64,000 nt of DNA from Lottia gigantea (Eukaryota > Mollusca > Gastropoda > Lottiidae): positions 724,877 through 788,876 of the forward strand of contig NW_008707797.1 in assembly GCF_000327385.1 (NCBI RefSeq). The letters run 5' to 3'. A program made the position numbers and the translations under genes. The stretch's first letter is position 1, and each line of letters starts with the position of its first letter. The notes beneath the pieces are model-generated. The model was not told where the DNA came from, ran no database searches, and was given only the letters and a program-made list of their open reading frames with translations. Shown piece after piece: positions 62,531 through 64,000 of the stretch.

Positions 62531-64000
62531 TTTTTTTTTTTTTTGTTCCATTTCTGTTCTGCTCAAAATGTATTACATAGAACAATTTTGTAAGTATGCT
62601 ATAAGGTGAATGTATATCATAGATATTCCATCTTGGACTCAGTGTAAGTTCCTGGCCTCACATTCTTGTTAGCTTGGCAAAGTTTATTTATTATTCTGAT
62701 AAGACGCATTGACGTATTTGGAAAATGCCTGAGGAGGTACTGGATTGATAATTTGAACACTATTGCCAGTATTGTGTAAGCAAGAACAGAAAAGGATGTG
62801 AATTTAATTCTTATCTCCCTGTTAAGATGGAAAATCTGTTTGGTACTCTCTCTTACACTTCAGTTTTTATTCCAATGAAAACTGCAATCATGTCAATTTG
62901 ATTAGATATCCTTAATTATATTGTATACTTACTTCATTTTAAGATTCTAAACAAGGTTTTAGTCTTAATTTGAATTTTATGTTACTGTGTTTATTTTGAA
63001 AAGTTTCTATCTATGATGGGCTTGCTCAGCTTTATAGACCACTTAGATCCAATATCTGAACTTGAGGCCTGCATTTCGGAGAAGTTAAAATTTAAGTCTG
63101 AGGTGCATCAGGTGTTCCAGAAGGCTGAGCATTGCTTGTGCTCTTCTTATATTATATCATTTATTTATAAGTAAATAATTGACACAGTTTGAATCAATAT
63201 TTGAAGTTACTAGTAATGATGACTTCTCAAAAGAACAGAGTTGTTTCCCTTCATTGCCAGTTTACATGCCTTCTCTTCATTGTAGAAATGAAGTTATGTC
63301 CTACTTTTCTGCACCTAACTGGACTAATGAAGATGGGCTATGCCATGTAGTGTGCAATGGAGGCAATTTTGCCAGGACGGCAGCATAAGCCTGCTCTTTT
63401 CTTATTTCCAACTGTTTTATTGTGGAATGACATCTGATAAAACTGCAAATCTGGATGTTAAACATAATGTAGAGAATGATCTCTTAAGACCAAGGATAGT
63501 GGTTTGAGTCACCTGCAGAAAAAAACACAAATTGAAATAACCAGATCTGCATTTTTATTGAATTTAGTGGCAGTTTGTAAGCTTCTACTTGTGCCATTGC
63601 AGAACTTGGAAAGAGTCAAAAAGATTCAGCATGTTAATGCTTAACTTTGTTAAACTGTAATCATACATTCTGTTTTTCTCTAGGTAATGTGTTTTATTTG
63701 CCTTTCAATAATGATGTTATCTTTTCCTTTCACTTAAAACCTTGTCTATTGTAGGATGCTTACCTAATCTTCTGTCCTATTAAACTAGTTAAATATATCG
63801 TGTTGTAATTGTCATCGTTGAAATGGGTGCCAAAGTATACATGAATGTCACCAAGTCGCTGTTAGCAGCTGAAGGGTTGTTCAGCCTTTAAGCTTGTGAA
63901 AAAAGCTTAATTTTCAGCTGCTAACAGGTTTCCTAAGGATTCCATTTTAGCTGCGGAAAAAAGATTAATTTTAGCACTCCATAGGTCTTCCAATGCATCC
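62531..64000. other. Non-coding right flank
   Basis: No coding exon recognised. A dispersed-repeat copy lies at about 63296-63392, with CCTACTTTTCTGCACCTAAC, ATGCCATGTAGTGTGCAATG and TTTTGCCAGGACGGCAGC. A perfect inverted repeat lies at 63859-63927. Confidence 0.5.
63859..63927. repeat. Perfect 15-bp inverted repeat
   Basis: CTGTTAGCAGCTGAA (63859-63873) and TTCAGCTGCTAACAG (63913-63927) are exact reverse complements. A second nested pair, TTAAGCTT / AAGCTTAA, lies inside, giving a long hairpin. Confidence 0.75.

Overview
The window is animal nuclear DNA: AT-rich, with genes cut into many short exons by GT-AG introns and with many small dispersed repeats. The proteins are metazoan orthologues. 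Overall style (small introns, fold-back MITEs, tRNA-derived SINE-like repeats) suggests a lophotrochozoan, probably a mollusc, but that assignment is inference. I rebuilt the genes by joining splice sites in frame and comparing with protein families from memory.

Layout, left to right: TMEM65 (minus, 4079-13253, 7 coding exons); PPT1 (plus, 13701-17872, 10 exons including a 15-nt microexon); PSMB4 (minus, 19346-20131, intronless); HADHA (minus, 22270-30739, 20 exons); HADHB (plus, 30986-36055, 13 exons); a tetraspanin (minus, 37547-40245, 8 exons); FBXW9 (minus, 42253-45380, 7 coding exons plus a probable 5' non-coding exon); and Transportin-1 TNPO1 (plus, 46373-60435, 21 coding exons plus a 3'UTR intron). 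All eight reading frames close without a break. Three pairs are divergent with short shared promoters: TMEM65/PPT1, HADHA/HADHB and FBXW9/TNPO1. HADHA and HADHB encode the two subunits of the mitochondrial trifunctional protein and share about 246 bp, as in vertebrates. That promoter carries an HNF4-type motif and a CACGTG palindrome.

The most striking feature is in the TNPO1 introns. They hold 16 short, sense-strand, repeated units of constant length that have the architecture of snoRNAs. Eleven look like box C/D snoRNAs in four families (72, 77, 85-87 and 77 bp), with complementary ends, a C box ATGATGA and a D box CTGA; one of these is degenerate. Five look like a roughly 140-nt H/ACA snoRNA with two hairpins, an H box, and an ACA three bases from the conserved 3' limit. 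TNPO1 therefore appears to be a snoRNA host gene whose guides have spread between introns by local duplication.

The rest is introns, UTRs and small repeats: fold-back and TIR elements, SINE-like bodies with tandem tails, and a 20-bp minisatellite at 10.2-10.45 kb. I saw no rRNA, CRISPR array, LTR element or LINE coding region.
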